DNA of 64,000 nt from Haloarcula argentinensis DSM 12282 (GTDB taxonomy: Archaea; Halobacteriota; Halobacteria; Halobacteriales; Haloarculaceae). The notes under the pieces were generated by a model. It had not been told where the DNA came from, made no database searches, and was given only the letters and a program-made list of their open reading frames with translations. A program made the position numbers and the translations under genes. Each line of letters begins with the position of its first letter. Position 1 is the stretch's first letter. Of the stretch, positions 33,984-44,032 are shown piece by piece. The DNA lies in contig AOLX01000023.1 of the NCBI GenBank assembly GCA_000336895.1, positions 197,405-261,404 of the forward strand, in the 5' to 3' direction.

Positions 33984-34706
33984 TCAGCGGTCGACGCTCT
34001 CGCCGAGTCGCTGTTCGACGGTATCGATGTCGCCCGGTTCGTTGACGTTGTAACACCACCCCTCCAGTTCGACCGCCTCGACCCGGTGGCCGGCGCTCAA
34101 CAGCAGGTCGATTGCGTCGGGCAGTTCGTACTCGCCACGCTCGGAGGGACGCGTCAGCGCGCAGGCGTGGCCGATGGCCGGTTCGAACGCGAAGAAGCCC
34201 CGCGTGACCAGTGTCGACGGCGGGTCCGGCGGCTTCTCGACGAGGCCGGTCACCCCGCCCTCGCCGTCTGTCGTGACGACACCGGTCGACCTGGCTTCCG
34301 CCCGCGACACATCCTCGACGAGTAGCGTCGCGCTAGCGTCGCTTTTGCGGTGTCGGTCGAGCACGTCGCCCAGATTCGCCCGGCAGACATTGTCACCGTT
34401 CAGCATGACGAAGGTGCCGTCGACGGCGGAGCAGGCCCGTTCGAGCGCGTGCGCCAGCCCTAACTGCTCGTCCTGCTGGACGTACTCGACTGGCACATTC
34501 TGGTACTGGTCGCCGTAGCGGGCCACGATATCGTCGCCCCGGTAGCCGACGACGACCACCAATCGGTCGACGCCGACCGACAGCAGCGTCTCGAAGCAGT
34601 GTGTCAGCAGTGGCTTTCCGTCCACCTCGACGAGTCCCTTCGGTCTGTCCGCAGTGAGCGGCCGCATCCGCGTCCCTTCGCCGGCAGCGAGTACGACGCC
34701 GTCCAT
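33984..34706 (-). CDS. NTP-sugar nucleotidyltransferase (RmlA-like)
   Basis: From MDGVVLAAGEGTRMRPLT the protein has 240 residues. The N-terminal GxGTRMRPLTxxRPKGLVEV block is the nucleotide-binding signature of glucose-1-phosphate thymidylyl/uridylyltransferases. VMLNGDNVC carries the metal-binding Asp, and the GLVEKP segment follows. It probably activates a sugar phosphate for polysaccharide or glycoprotein synthesis. It ends shortly after the catalytic domain, without the left-handed helix of GlmU. No glycosyltransferases are adjacent, so the precise sugar is unknown. Confidence 0.85.
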   Translation of the reverse strand: MDGVVLAAGEGTRMRPLTADRPKGLVEVDGKPLLTHCFETLLSVGVDRLVVVVGYRGDDIVARYGDQYQNVPVEYVQQDEQLGLAHALERACSAVDGTFVMLNGDNVCRANLGDVLDRHRKSDASATLLVEDVSRAEARSTGVVTTDGEGGVTGLVEKPPDPPSTLVTRGFFAFEPAIGHACALTRPSERGEYELPDAIDLLLSAGHRVEAVELEGWCYNVNEPGDIDTVEQRLGESVDR

Positions 34707-34781
34707 GTCCGGCCCCACGCTCGGGCCGGCTAAATGCCTGTGGGCGAGTGGGTTTTGTCCGTGGTCTGCCAACTCCGACGT

Positions 34782-34940
34782 ATGGTCGAGGAGTGTGACA
34801 CCTGCGGCCGGTCGGTCTCTGCTGAGGAAGCTATTCGCCGGGAGACGTTCGCCGACCTCGACACCGACCGCTGGCAGACGCTGTGCTGTCCGAACTGCGG
34901 TGCATGGCTCCGGACGATATTCGCCGGGCCGGACTCCTGA
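34782..34940 (+). CDS. Zinc-ribbon microprotein
   Basis: The start MVEECDTCGRSVS gives 52 residues. Two cysteine pairs, CDTCG near residue 5 and CPNCG near residue 39 (preceded by LCC), form a likely zinc ribbon. The spacing and size resemble CPxCG-type haloarchaeal microproteins. Its function is unknown, perhaps nucleic-acid or protein binding. The frame upstream of this ATG overlaps promoter DNA of the divergent nucleotidyltransferase gene. The end overlaps the possible start of the next gene. Confidence 0.65.
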   Translation: MVEECDTCGRSVSAEEAIRRETFADLDTDRWQTLCCPNCGAWLRTIFAGPDS

Positions 34941-35167
34941 CGGGGAAAGAGACAGGTGGCAGCAGTGTGTGGGGCTGGCACATGGAAGACGAAGCGTGGC
35001 GCTCGGTCGACATCATCCGGGACAACGACGGCGTACCGCACGTCCTCCAGCAGAAGATGCTGGTGTTCACCAGCGGGGTCTCCGAGGAGTCAGCCGGGTA
35101 CACGAAGCCAGCGATGGAACACCGGCTCGTACCGCTCAAGGAACTCACGAAGTTCGGGCAGTCGTAA
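34904..35167 (+). CDS. Small hypothetical protein, start uncertain
   Basis: This frame of 87 codons ends at TAA. Candidate starts are ATG 34904 (overlapping the zinc-ribbon gene), GTG 34967 and ATG 34982. The C-terminal part, VPHVLQQKMLVFTSGVSEES then MEHRLVPLKELTKFGQ, is protein-like and vaguely familiar from haloarchaea, but I cannot name a family. Codon pattern favours coding with G/C in third positions. The closeness to the upstream gene suggests one transcript. Confidence 0.45.
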   Translation: MAPDDIRRAGLLTGKETGGSSVWGWHMEDEAWRSVDIIRDNDGVPHVLQQKMLVFTSGVSEESAGYTKPAMEHRLVPLKELTKFGQS

Positions 35168-35277
35168 CGACTAGCCGTCGGGGCAGCCAGCGCTTGGACA
35201 GCTAGCCGGAGACCAGACCAGTTGGCCAAGAAACACCTCGGGATACACTTTTGCGCCCGTCGGAACGAGTATCCACA

Positions 35278-36018
35278 ATGGCGGAACCGCTGTACGTCGG
35301 CGTTGATCGGAGCGACGAGTCCTGGGTCGCTGTCGCGTTCACCGGCGACGGTTTCGACCACGCGTCGGTGTTCGACAGTATCGGTGAGTGCTGGTCAGCC
35401 TACGACGAGCGCGCTCGCCGGATTCTGGTCGGGGTGCCGATCGGACTCGTGGAATCCGGCGAACCGGACCGCCGGTGCGACGAACTCGCCCGGTCAGTCC
35501 TCGGAGCGCGCAGCACGACGATCCACACACCGCCGGTGCGGGAAGCGACCCGGAAACAGCGTTACTCGACGGCCAACCGCGTCCACAGGCGCAAGACCGA
35601 CCACGACCTCTCCGAACGGGCGTTCGCGCGCAGCGACAGCCTCGCCAGGGTCGACGAACTCTTGCAGGAACTGCCCGAGGCCGCCGCCGCTATCCGAGAA
35701 TCCCACCCGGAGGTCTGCTTCCGAGCCCTCGCCGGTGAGCCGCTTAGCTACTCGAAGCGCACTGCTGGGGGATACGCCGAGCGGATGCGGATTCTCGCAC
35801 AGCACGACCGCGACGCCGCCCCGACAGTCCAGAAAGCCGCCGAAGCGACCGGTGGTGCAGCGGTGGCCGTCGACGACGTACTGGACGCCGTTGTGCTCGC
35901 GTACACGGCACAGCCGGGCGATGGGGAGCTGTACACGCTCCCGCCTGAGCCGCCGCGGGACGCGGTGGGCCTCCCGATGGAGATTGTCTACCGGGCGGCG
36001 TCGCCACTGCTCACCTAG
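35278..36018 (+). CDS. DUF429 family protein
   Basis: The start MAEPLYVGVDRSDESWVAVAF gives 246 residues. The N-terminal GVDxSxxxWVAVxF and later VGVPIGLVESGEPDRRCDELAR with SVLGARSTTIHTPPVREA match DUF429, an RNase H-like fold family of unknown function. The late VDDVLDAVVLAYTAQ resembles the family's DaYDALACA-type motif. The nuclease-like acidic residues are consistent with metal binding, but activity is not shown. The last 12 codons are repeated, out of frame, just after the stop. Confidence 0.8.
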   Translation: MAEPLYVGVDRSDESWVAVAFTGDGFDHASVFDSIGECWSAYDERARRILVGVPIGLVESGEPDRRCDELARSVLGARSTTIHTPPVREATRKQRYSTANRVHRRKTDHDLSERAFARSDSLARVDELLQELPEAAAAIRESHPEVCFRALAGEPLSYSKRTAGGYAERMRILAQHDRDAAPTVQKAAEATGGAAVAVDDVLDAVVLAYTAQPGDGELYTLPPEPPRDAVGLPMEIVYRAASPLLT

Positions 36019-36055
36019 AGTTGTCTATCGAGCGATGTCGCCACTGCTCGCGTAG
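35984..36055 (+). repeat. 37-bp-period duplication of the DUF429 3' end
   Basis: Bases 35984-36018 and 36021-36055 match at 29 of 35 positions, including both TAG stops, with a period of 37. The second copy would encode VYRAMSPLLA in a shifted frame. A third, worn block (GAGCGATGTCG at 36070-36080) follows. Confidence 0.8.
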
Positions 36056-36184
36056 TGACGTGTCCCGCCGAGCGATGTCGCTCGTCGTGAGTTATGTGCA
36101 TGCCAGCGCCACCGTCGTGTACGCTATGGTACACCGCGACCGCTGACAAGTGATTATAGTGCTAGACTGTAGACAGAAGCCGTC

Positions 36185-36379
36185 TTACAGTCGCGTGAGG
36201 TTGGTCGCACGCGGACCCTTGTCCGCCTGCTCGATGTCGAACTCGACTTCCTGCCCCTCTTCGAGGTCAGGGCCGCCGACGTCTTCCATGTGGAAGAAGA
36301 CGTCTTCGTCCGCATCGTCGGTTTCGATGAAGCCGTAGCCACCAGTGTCGTTGAAGAAGTCGACAGTGCCTTCCGCCAT
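36185..36379 (-). CDS. cspA: Cold-shock domain protein A
   Basis: The 64-residue protein is a full cold-shock domain with RNP1-like GGYGFIE and RNP2-like DVFFHMEDV. The start MAEGTVDFFN matches the family. It binds single-stranded RNA or DNA and probably acts as an RNA chaperone. It lies just after a near-identical copy with only 2 bp between them (36380-36381), so the two are surely co-transcribed. Haloarchaea usually carry several csp genes. Confidence 0.9.
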   Translation of the reverse strand: MAEGTVDFFNDTGGYGFIETDDADEDVFFHMEDVGGPDLEEGQEVEFDIEQADKGPRATNLTRL

Positions 36380-36381
36380 TG

Positions 36382-36576
36382 TTAGAGCCTCGTGACGTTG
36401 TTGGCGCGCGGACCCTTGTCCGCCTGCTCGATGTCAAATTCGAGCTCCTGTCCTTCCTCGAGGTCCGGGCCGCCGATATCTTCCATGTGGAAGAAGACGT
36501 CCTCGTCCGCGTCCTCAGTGTCGATGAAACCGTAACCGCCAGTGTCGTTGAAGAAATCAACCGTTCCTTTCGCCAT
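36382..36576 (-). CDS. cspA: Cold-shock domain protein B
   Basis: The start MAKGTVDFFNDTGGYG gives 64 residues, equal in length to its neighbour and differing at about ten positions. The RNP motifs GGYGFID and DVFFHMEDI are intact. It is the first gene of the pair. A three-residue longer start (MVA) is possible. Upstream bases to 36766 should contain the promoter; no obvious cold box was seen. Tandem gene duplication is the simplest origin. Confidence 0.9.
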   Translation of the reverse strand: MAKGTVDFFNDTGGYGFIDTEDADEDVFFHMEDIGGPDLEEGQELEFDIEQADKGPRANNVTRL

Positions 36577-36766
36577 TGCAACCAAAGAGATGCCAGCACC
36601 ACGGATAACAGTGTCGGTACGATGCTCTGGTAGGAAACAGAGAAAACCGACCGCTGTCTGGCGATTAGGGGGTGTGTAATACTGTCATGGCACACACGCA
36701 GCCAGCTCTCCCGGCTGGCTGTAGGCGCTCCGGTGTCGTGTCCGGTCTTACCGTCTCACTAACCGA

Positions 36767-37997
36767 ATGGAATTAGCCATTCGAGCACAAGTAGTAACCA
36801 TGTACCGCGGTGTCCGGGCCCGCCTTGCGCCGTGGCTGCTTGCTGGCTTCGGCCTCGCGTTCACAGGTGCGGCTGTCGTCTGGCACCTCGGTGTTGAGAC
36901 ACAGCGCATCGGACAGCTTGGCGGCCCCGCCCTCGCGTTGGCTCTCGACGGGCTACTACCGCTGGTGCTGGTGTATGGCAGCTATCGCCTCGTCTCGTCG
37001 TCAACACCGGGTGAGCAGATCTGGACTGTGTTCGTCTGGAGCGTTGTTGGCAGCCTCGCAGTCGGGACTGTCATCGGTCTGAGCGTCTTCATCCGCATGA
37101 TCGAGGGTCGAACAATCGCTGAACCGGTGTTTGTCACTCTGTTGGCGATGGAGACTGGCGCTGTTACGGGACTCATCGCGGGCACGCTCGCGGTCCGGGC
37201 CCGCCAGGATGCCAGCCGTGCGACCCGAACCGCGAGCACGCTGTCGTTCGTCAACGACCTGTTTCGGCACGACATCGCGAACGGGCTTGTCGTCATCGAC
37301 GGCCGGGCGACGATCATCCGGCGTAACGCCGACTCGGAGACGGTTCAAACGGCGGCGGACGCGATCCACGAGCAGGTAACCGAACTCGACAGTCTAGTCG
37401 ACAACGCCGGGTCTGTCGTCGAAACCCTCGGTTCCGACCCGTCCTTCGAACCGACCGACATCGTCGGGATTACTAAAGCGGTGATACGGCGAATCGAGCA
37501 AACACATCCCATCGCTATCGAACTTCGAGCCCCGGACAGCGCGATGGCATACACCAACGAGGCCGCTCGCCCGGTTCTCCGGAACCTCATAGAGAACGCT
37601 ATCGAACACGGGACGCCGGCGGCCGAACTCTCGGCTGAGGGGACCGCGACGGACGGGGCAGTGCTGCAGGACGAGGCACAGCGAGCGGAGACGGCCCAGT
37701 CGACGGGAGACGGCCACGATCACCCGTCAGTATTTTGTCGCGATCCGCGAGACCGACGACATCGTTGAGATTCACGTGGTCGACGACGGCCCAGGGATTC
37801 CCGAGGGCCAGCGCGACAGGATTTTCGACCCACGGGCGGGCGACACGCACGGTGGCGGCCTCCATCTCGTCGAAACACTCGTTACGAGCTTCGGCGGTGA
37901 TATCTACCTTGCCGACACCGCTGGGAAAACTGACCTTGGATTGACTAATCCCGATCTTGACGGCGCGCACTTCGTCGTCGAACTCCCGCGAGCGTGA
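36767..37997 (+). pseudogene. Histidine kinase split by a frameshift in the ATPase domain
   Basis: The first frame (36767-37768) encodes about six membrane helices, an H-box FRHDIANGLVVI and an N-box VLRNLIENAIEHG, then runs into nonsense. The rest of the HATPase domain continues one frame over: YFVAIRETDDIVEIHVVDDGPGIP, then RAGDTHGGGLHLVETLV and HFVVELPRA, ending at 37997. A single-base shift between about 37620 and 37715 rejoins them. It is either a recent inactivation or a sequencing error. If repaired, it is a membrane-sensing kinase of about 410 residues. The alternative start is ATG 36800. Confidence 0.8.
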
Positions 37998-38049
37998 CAC
38001 GGTGCGGCACGACCGACGTTTCTTGATTGTGGGGGGCACAGTGGGGGGT

Positions 38050-38577
38050 ATGTTCCCTCGCCTGCGCGCACAGGGCCCGACTGTACTTATTCCGCTCGCG
38101 TGGCTGCTCGTGGGACTGGCCCATCTCGATGTGGTCTCTGACCAGACAGTGCTGAGCTTCCACGTCGTCGCCGCCGTTCTCATCGCTGCGTTCGCCGTCC
38201 TTTCGTGGGACGAGATGGAGACGGGCGTCCTCCGGATCTGGCGCGACATCCTGCTCGTCGGGCTCGTGCTCACTGTTGGCGGTATTGTCGGCTTGCTCTA
38301 CGCTCCGCTTCGGGTCCCGTTCTTGACGACGACGATACTGGGGTGGATGGTCGTTCCGGGTGTCGGCCTCTACTACACCGGGGCGCGCGTGCCAGCAGGT
38401 CAGCGGATGTACACGGCCGGCGCAGCGCTGAGTGTTCTCGGTGGGACGGTCTACGCCGGCGCGCTGTTCCCGCCGGCGGAAACCGCACTGCTTGCCGGTA
38501 TCGGACTGGCGCTCGTCGGCCAGACGGTCGGCATCGCCCAGGCGGTTCGCCAACCGGGCGAGACCGGCTCAGGCTAA
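38050..38577 (+). CDS. Multi-pass membrane protein, unknown family
   Basis: The start MFPRLRAQGPTVLIPL gives 175 residues with about six hydrophobic helices (for example LAWLLVGLAHLDVV and TTTILGWMVVPGVGLYY). No signature is recognised and there are no obvious polar active residues. Earlier in-frame starts read through a basic stretch that is probably not coding. It follows the broken kinase by about 50 bp and overlaps the end of the convergent FAD/Fe-S gene by 9 bp. Confidence 0.6.
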   Translation: MFPRLRAQGPTVLIPLAWLLVGLAHLDVVSDQTVLSFHVVAAVLIAAFAVLSWDEMETGVLRIWRDILLVGLVLTVGGIVGLLYAPLRVPFLTTTILGWMVVPGVGLYYTGARVPAGQRMYTAGAALSVLGGTVYAGALFPPAETALLAGIGLALVGQTVGIAQAVRQPGETGSG

Positions 38578-41500
38578 GGCAGCGTCGAGTTTCTCCACCG
38601 GATGGGGCGGTTCGCCGTCGCTCTCGTCCCAGTCGTCCAGTTGTGTGCGACAGGATGCGCCGGGCGCGACCACCGTGTCGCCGCGGCTCGCTCCGATCTG
38701 GTCGAACAGGATCGAGCCGATGGCCTTGCTCATCGAGAAGTGCTCGGCCTCGTAGCCGAAGGAGCCGGCCATGCCACAACAGCCCGAATCCAGCGGGTCC
38801 ACGTCGTAGCCGGCCCGTCGGAGGACGCCGACGGCGTGGTGGTCCTTCTTCGTCGCCTTCTGGTGGCAGTGGCCGTGGTAGGTCAGCGTCTCGCCCGCCA
38901 CGTCCCAGTCGGCCGCCTCGTCCAGCCGGAAGGTATCGAGGTACTCACAGACGCCGTAGGCGTTGGCCGCCAGCGTCTCCACGTCCTCGCCCGACAGCAG
39001 GTCCAGATAGTCCGACTGGAACATCACGGCGTCGCTTGGTTCGACCAGCACCACATCCCACCCGTCCTCGACTGCGGGGGCGAGCGCGTCCACGTTGTCC
39101 CGCGCGGTCGCTCGGGACTGGTCGAGAAAGCCCTTGGAGTGAGCGGGCCGCCCGCTGTCGGTTCGGTCAGCCAACTGGACGTGGACGCCCGCGGCTTCGA
39201 GCACGCGGACGGCGGCTTTCCCGACCTCGGGATGGCTGTAGTTCATGTACGTATCAGGGAACAGCAGCGCCCGTCGCTCAGCCTCGTCGGCCGGGACCTG
39301 CGGGCCGCGGTCGTCGAACCAGTCCTGCAGCGTCGTGCGCTGGAAGCTCGGAAGTGTCCGGTCCGGGGCGATACCGACCGCCTTTTCGAGGACGGTGCGA
39401 GCACCCGGAACCTTCGTCGCGAGGTTCGACAGCGGCGCGAACGCGCTTCCGAGTCCGGCAAGCGCGTCGACGTTCGCGAACAGTTTGTCCCGGAAACTGG
39501 AGCCGTGTTCCTGATGGTAGGCGTGGGTCACCTCAGCTTTGAGCTTCGCCATGTCGACCTCGCTCGGGCAGTCCTTCGCACACCCCTTGCAGCCGATACA
39601 GAGGTCGAGCACCTCGTGCATGAACTCCTCATCCGTAGGGTCGTCCGGCAGGTCGCCGCTCATCGCCTGCCGGAGCATATTCGCCCGCCCCCGCGTCGTC
39701 GTCATCTCCTCCTCGGACGCGCGATAGGTCGGACACATCACGCCACCGGTCGTCTCCTGCGGGCCGCGACAGCCGCCACAGCCGTGACAGAGTTCGACCA
39801 TCCCCTGCATTCCATTGTCGTTGTCCCACTCCAGGGCGGGGTCGAAGCCGGCGTCGAACTCGTACTCCGGGGAAAAGCGGAGGTTCTCGGTCATGTCGAC
39901 CGTACGTGCCCGCTCGGGCATCGCGCCGGACTCGACCTCGCCCGCGTCAACGCCGACGACCTGTCCGGGGTTGAGCAGCCAGTCGGGGTCGAACGCGGAC
40001 TTGAGTTCTTGGAACGTCTCCCAGAGGTCCGCGCCGTAGAGCTTCTCGTTCCACTGCGTACGGGCGCGGCCGTCGCCGTGTTCGCCAGAGACGCTCCCGC
40101 CATATTTCACCACGAGGTCGGTCACCGCGTCGGCGATGGATTCCATGGTTTCGACGCCTTCGACCGACTTCGTGTTGATGAGCGGGCGGATGTGGAGCAC
40201 GCCGGGGCCAGCGTGGGCGTAGAAGGAGGCGAAGGTGTCGTGTTCCTCCAGAATCTCTCGGAAGTCGGCGACGTACTCCGGGAGGTTCTCCGGCGGGATG
40301 GCGGTGTCCTCGATGAACGAGCCGTGTTTTTCGTCGGTCGTCCGCGAGAGCAGTATCGGGAGGCCGGACTTGCGCATCTTCCAGAACTTCTCGCGTTTCG
40401 CCTCGTCGTGGGCCTCCATGGCGTCGAACGCCCGAACCGGCGCGTCAACAACGGTTCGGCCCCCAGTCGGGTCAGCGACGGGGTCGACGCCGTTCGTTCG
40501 GTCCGCCAGCAGGTCGGCGACCTTCCGTCGCCCGCTCTCCTCGTCGTCGGCGTAGAACTCCACGATGAGGACCGCCCGTGTCCCGTCAGGCAGCATGCCG
40601 ACCACGTCCTCGAACTCGGCGGTGTCGCGGGCCAAGTCGATGAGCACGTCGTCCAGCACCTCGACGGCCGCCGGGTCGTGCTCGAGGATGTCCGCAACGT
40701 CTTCCATGGCCTCGATGAGTCCCTCGTAGGCCAGCAGCGCCATCGACTTGGTCTCTGGAATCGGCTCCAGCGACACCTCGGCCTCGGTGACGATGGCAAG
40801 CGTTCCCTCGCTGCCGGCCAGCAGCGAGGCGACGTTGATGGTTCCGTCCTGTGCGTCGTCGAGCACCCAGTCGAGGTTGTATCCCGAGACGTTGCGCTTC
40901 AGGTCCGGGTAGTGGCTCTCGATTGCCTCGCCTTCTTCGGTGAGTATCCGTTCGATTTCGGCGTAAATCTGCGCTTCGAGGTCTCCGTCGGGGGCCGCCC
41001 GGTCGCGCAGTTCCTCGCGGGTGACTTCGCCGAACGTGGTGACGGTGCCGTCCGCGAGGACGACCTCGCATTCCTCGATGTAGGCGTCGGTCTTGCCGTA
41101 CTGCAGGGAGTGAGCCCCAGTGGAGTTGTTGCCGATAGCGCCGCCAAGGACACTCTTGTCGCCCCATGCCGGGTCCGGTGCGAACTTCAGCCCGTGGTCG
41201 GCCAGTTCTCCGTTCAGGTCGCCGAGCTTGATGCCCGGCTGGGCCCGCGCTCGTCGGTCATCGGGCCGGGCCTCGAAGAGGTCGTTCATGTACCGTGAGA
41301 AATCCAGCACGACGGCCTCGTTGACGGTCTGACCGGCGAGGCTCGTCCCGCCGCCCCGCGGCAGAACCGGAATCTCCCGCTGGGCGCAGTAGGACATGAC
41401 TGCAGCCACGTCATCGGTCGACCGCGGATAGACGACGCCGATGGGCAGCACCTCGTAGAGGCTGGCGTCGGTCGCGTACAACTGTCGCGAGTACTCGTCG

Positions 41501-41634
41501 AACCGGACTTCGCCGTCGACGTGCGATTGCAGGTCGTCGACAAGACCGGACCGGGCGACGGTGTCGTTCTGATAGTCGTAGTTCGATACCTCGTCGGCCG
41601 AAGGATCTATCCGGGTGCCGGAATCGGTTGCCAT
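38569..41634 (-). CDS. FAD-linked oxidase fused to Fe-S GlpC-like domain (lactate/glycolate dehydrogenase-like)
   Basis: This 1021-residue fusion starts MATDSGTRIDPS. Its N-terminal half is a PCMH-type FAD domain (VLPRGGGTSLAGQ, NNSTGAHSLQYG) with a FAD-linked oxidase C-domain (GSVSGEHGDGRARTQW). The C-terminal half has ferredoxin clusters CHGCGGCRGPQ and CIGCKGCAKDCPSEVD and two CCG-type domains (HGHCHQKA and DSGCCGMAG). It should oxidise a 2-hydroxy acid such as D-lactate and pass electrons to the membrane chain. No membrane helix is evident. The substrate is inferred from family only. Confidence 0.85.
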   Translation of the reverse strand: MATDSGTRIDPSADEVSNYDYQNDTVARSGLVDDLQSHVDGEVRFDEYSRQLYATDASLYEVLPIGVVYPRSTDDVAAVMSYCAQREIPVLPRGGGTSLAGQTVNEAVVLDFSRYMNDLFEARPDDRRARAQPGIKLGDLNGELADHGLKFAPDPAWGDKSVLGGAIGNNSTGAHSLQYGKTDAYIEECEVVLADGTVTTFGEVTREELRDRAAPDGDLEAQIYAEIERILTEEGEAIESHYPDLKRNVSGYNLDWVLDDAQDGTINVASLLAGSEGTLAIVTEAEVSLEPIPETKSMALLAYEGLIEAMEDVADILEHDPAAVEVLDDVLIDLARDTAEFEDVVGMLPDGTRAVLIVEFYADDEESGRRKVADLLADRTNGVDPVADPTGGRTVVDAPVRAFDAMEAHDEAKREKFWKMRKSGLPILLSRTTDEKHGSFIEDTAIPPENLPEYVADFREILEEHDTFASFYAHAGPGVLHIRPLINTKSVEGVETMESIADAVTDLVVKYGGSVSGEHGDGRARTQWNEKLYGADLWETFQELKSAFDPDWLLNPGQVVGVDAGEVESGAMPERARTVDMTENLRFSPEYEFDAGFDPALEWDNDNGMQGMVELCHGCGGCRGPQETTGGVMCPTYRASEEEMTTTRGRANMLRQAMSGDLPDDPTDEEFMHEVLDLCIGCKGCAKDCPSEVDMAKLKAEVTHAYHQEHGSSFRDKLFANVDALAGLGSAFAPLSNLATKVPGARTVLEKAVGIAPDRTLPSFQRTTLQDWFDDRGPQVPADEAERRALLFPDTYMNYSHPEVGKAAVRVLEAAGVHVQLADRTDSGRPAHSKGFLDQSRATARDNVDALAPAVEDGWDVVLVEPSDAVMFQSDYLDLLSGEDVETLAANAYGVCEYLDTFRLDEAADWDVAGETLTYHGHCHQKATKKDHHAVGVLRRAGYDVDPLDSGCCGMAGSFGYEAEHFSMSKAIGSILFDQIGASRGDTVVAPGASCRTQLDDWDESDGEPPHPVEKLDAALA

Positions 41635-41884
41635 GGTGTGTTTCGTGTCCAGTCGCCCGGCCACCGACGGACCGGGTACTCGGCGGTTTGCTCTGGCTGT
41701 TCTAGCTGTACGCCTGTCAAAACAGTTCCGCTACGGTATCCCATCACGCGCTTTCGAGTCGGTCGAATGCAGGCTGTCGACGGTGCTTCTGCCTCTCTAT
41801 GATAGAAAATGGTTCGCAACTGTTATGGCCAATGTTTACTTATACCATGAAATCATTGCACACAGCAACGACCTCTTCAACACG

Positions 41885-42842
<958 letters not shown>

Positions 42843-43088
42843 CTACAGGTCGACAGTCACACGCAGTTCGCTGTCAGTGATCGTTCCGACGGCGTCGGCG
42901 ACGACCTCGATATCGTCCTCGTCGGCATCACCGAATCCGAGTCCCTGCACCCAGGCTTCGGTGAGATCTGGCTCCGGCTCGACGTACGCGACCTGCCTTT
43001 CTGGGTCGACCTCGGTCACGATACCGATCTGTTCTCCCTGTGCGTCCATGAGAAACTTTCCCTCGTCTTCTGTCGATAATACTGCCAT
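42843..43088 (-). CDS. PRC-barrel-like small acidic protein
   Basis: The start MAVLSTEDEGKFLMDAQGEQIGIVTEV gives 81 residues. The phrase GEQIGIVTEVDPERQVAYVEPEP is like PRC-barrel domains used in RNA processing and photosynthetic reaction centres. It ends in a conserved-looking DSELRVTVDL. A longer start (43133) adds a less likely lead. It is convergent with the methyltransferase, the two stops being adjacent. Confidence 0.6.
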   Translation of the reverse strand: MAVLSTEDEGKFLMDAQGEQIGIVTEVDPERQVAYVEPEPDLTEAWVQGLGFGDADEDDIEVVADAVGTITDSELRVTVDL

Positions 43089-43186
43089 TTCATCTGATAC
43101 CACAGACCGGACCCAGTAATAAACGTCGGTCACGCTACTCCGCCAGCTTGCCCTTTCCCCTTGCTAGTAACATCCGCTCTTGCTCG

Positions 43187-43756
43187 CTAGTACCGCGAGA
43201 AGTTCTCGTCGGGATAGATCCCCTCGTCAGTGATATCTACCACGTCCAGCGTCGCCAGGCGACTGAGACGGTCCGCCGCGTCACCCTCGTCGATCCCCAG
43301 TTCTACCGCCCGTGCCAGCACGCGGTCATGGCTGGGTACGGACTCGATGAAACCGTCGCTGTCTGTCTCTGTCTCCTCCGCGATGATCGCCTTCAGAATG
43401 GCCCCGTGCTCCCGCTTCGACGGCGTCGTGCTGTCGCCGGTCCAGTCCACGCTTAGGGTCCCGTCTTCGTTGACGTGGGAGACGACGAATCCGTCCGGCA
43501 GCGCTTCCGTCACCGCCGCCACCAACGCTGCCCGGTCGAGCCGCGCCTCGAACCGGAACCGCTTGCCGTCTTTGGACTGGCCGAGACTCCCGACGTTCGT
43601 CCCCGCTTCTGCTATGGCCTCCGAAACCGCGTCGGCGAGCCGGTCCTGTACTGACGCCGTGACGGCGTCCCGCTCCGCATCGAGGTCTGCGAGTTCGTCG
43701 GTCAGGGTCGCGTGGCGCTCCATCTGCTCGTGTGCTGGCTCCTCTGTCATACCCAT
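43187..43756 (-). CDS. Conserved-looking haloarchaeal protein with coiled coil and C-terminal helical domain
   Basis: The start MGMTEEPAHEQMERHATL gives 189 residues. The N-terminal 45 residues form a coiled coil (ELADLDAERDAV), followed by a mixed alpha/beta domain with FRFEARLDRAALVAAV, and a C-terminal helical domain resembling a winged helix (ILKAIIAEETETDSDGF, RLSRLATLDVVDI). No family name is recognised. The domain mix suggests a nucleic-acid or complex-assembly role. It is the last protein gene before the tRNA-Phe gene. ATG 43750 is also possible. Confidence 0.6.
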   Translation of the reverse strand: MGMTEEPAHEQMERHATLTDELADLDAERDAVTASVQDRLADAVSEAIAEAGTNVGSLGQSKDGKRFRFEARLDRAALVAAVTEALPDGFVVSHVNEDGTLSVDWTGDSTTPSKREHGAILKAIIAEETETDSDGFIESVPSHDRVLARAVELGIDEGDAADRLSRLATLDVVDITDEGIYPDENFSRY

Positions 43757-43869
43757 GCTACTCGTCGCCACGGAAGTACCTGTTCCGGTGACTAGGACGG
43801 ACCGACACGACAGTTAGTCGTTCAGGGTCACAGCCATGAGTCACAATAACCGGAGATACAAAATCAGGA

Positions 43870-43943
43870 TGCCGCCTCCCGGATTTGAACCGGGGACAGC
43901 TCGATCTTCAGTCGAGTGCTCTCCCAGTCTGAGCTAAGGCGGC
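43870..43943 (-). tRNA. tRNA-Phe (GAA)
   Basis: Read on the minus strand, the acceptor stem GCCGCCT pairs with AGGCGGC. The anticodon arm is CTCGA, loop CTGAAGA, TCGAG, giving anticodon GAA. The T-arm contains GGTTCAAATCC. No intron is seen. The terminal CCA is not encoded, as usual in haloarchaea. Confidence 0.95.
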
Positions 43944-44032
43944 GCGCACTCCAATCGATGACGAGGGTAGAAAAAAGCATTTCGAAAGCGGGCGCAGGTT
44001 TTGTCGCATCCGTCGGGAGGTTTGACTGCCGA

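Noticed and set aside
38602..41298. Long plus-strand open frame of about 900 codons opposite the FAD/Fe-S gene
   Set aside because: It is a GC-driven antisense frame; its translation has no motifs, while the minus strand has clear FAD and Fe-S domains.
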